Part shown: one piece after another, positions 46,871-46,872 of the stretch
Position numbering within the stretch: position 1 is the stretch's first letter
How the letters are laid out: the number at the start of each line of letters is the position of its first letter
NCBI GenBank assembly: GCA_946480465.1
Contig: CAMLJY010000051.1
Span: forward strand, 1 to 46,872
Reading direction: 5' to 3'
Length of the DNA: 46,872 bases
From: an uncultured Burkholderiales bacterium
GTDB taxonomy: Bacteria > Pseudomonadota > Gammaproteobacteria > Burkholderiales > Burkholderiaceae
The notes under the pieces: generated by a model
Told to the model about the DNA's origin: nothing
Databases searched by the model: none
The model's input: the letters and a program-made list of their open reading frames with translations, nothing else
Program-made: the position numbers and the translations under genes

Positions 46871-46872
46871 GG

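Overview
The window is GC-rich, densely coded DNA with many ATGA stop/start overlaps. It carries DctB/DctD-type two-component genes, a GltI-type binding protein, a PEP-CTERM/exosortase pair and FtsX-type ABC genes. Together these suggest a betaproteobacterium of the order Burkholderiales; this is inferred from gene content only. I see no rRNA, tRNA, CRISPR array or insertion sequence.

Positions 1-23202, all on the minus strand, look like one long operon. It starts with a small leader ORF and a 2,532-residue FAAL-ACP-KS-AT-DH-KR-ACP polyketide synthase. A stand-alone C-methyltransferase with a TubC-type docking domain follows, then an NRPS (docking-Cy-A-PCP-Cy-A-PCP-TE) whose two A domains carry cysteine-type codes, and an FAD oxidoreductase. 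The operon continues without a clear break into a 4-TM protein, a LolA-like periplasmic protein, a LolD-like ATPase, a tandem FtsX permease and a partial outer-membrane-type protein. My reading is that a fatty acid is activated, extended with malonate, optionally methylated and condensed with two cysteines to give a thiazoline/thiazole-type lipid, which a Lol-like route may carry to the outer membrane. The KR lacks its catalytic Tyr, the second Cy domain lacks the first Asp of DxxxxD, and both fully sequenced tailoring proteins are translationally coupled or closely spaced.

Positions 23203-23690 form a divergent control region. Each side has a good sigma-54 match (TGGCACG-N4-xTGCA), with an 8-bp tandem repeat between them and hairpins in the predicted PKS leader. 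To the right on the plus strand are a DctB-like histidine kinase, a receiver-only DctD relative and a secreted beta-helix protein.

Positions 27995-36902 hold a GltI-type binding protein, a C45/NAAA-like hydrolase whose nucleophile Cys has become Gly, a universal stress protein, a full sigma-54 activator, a CHASE hybrid kinase, a degenerate kinase and a tautomerase. Three of these genes also have sigma-54-like promoters, so a local sigma-54 regulon is plausible.

Positions 37041-46870 carry a prolyl-oligopeptidase-type lipoprotein flanked by two inverted paralogues of an unrecognised membrane family, a 33-residue copy of a thioredoxin C-terminus, an exosortase with its VIT/VWA PEP-CTERM partner, the full double-thioredoxin protein and a small hypothetical gene.
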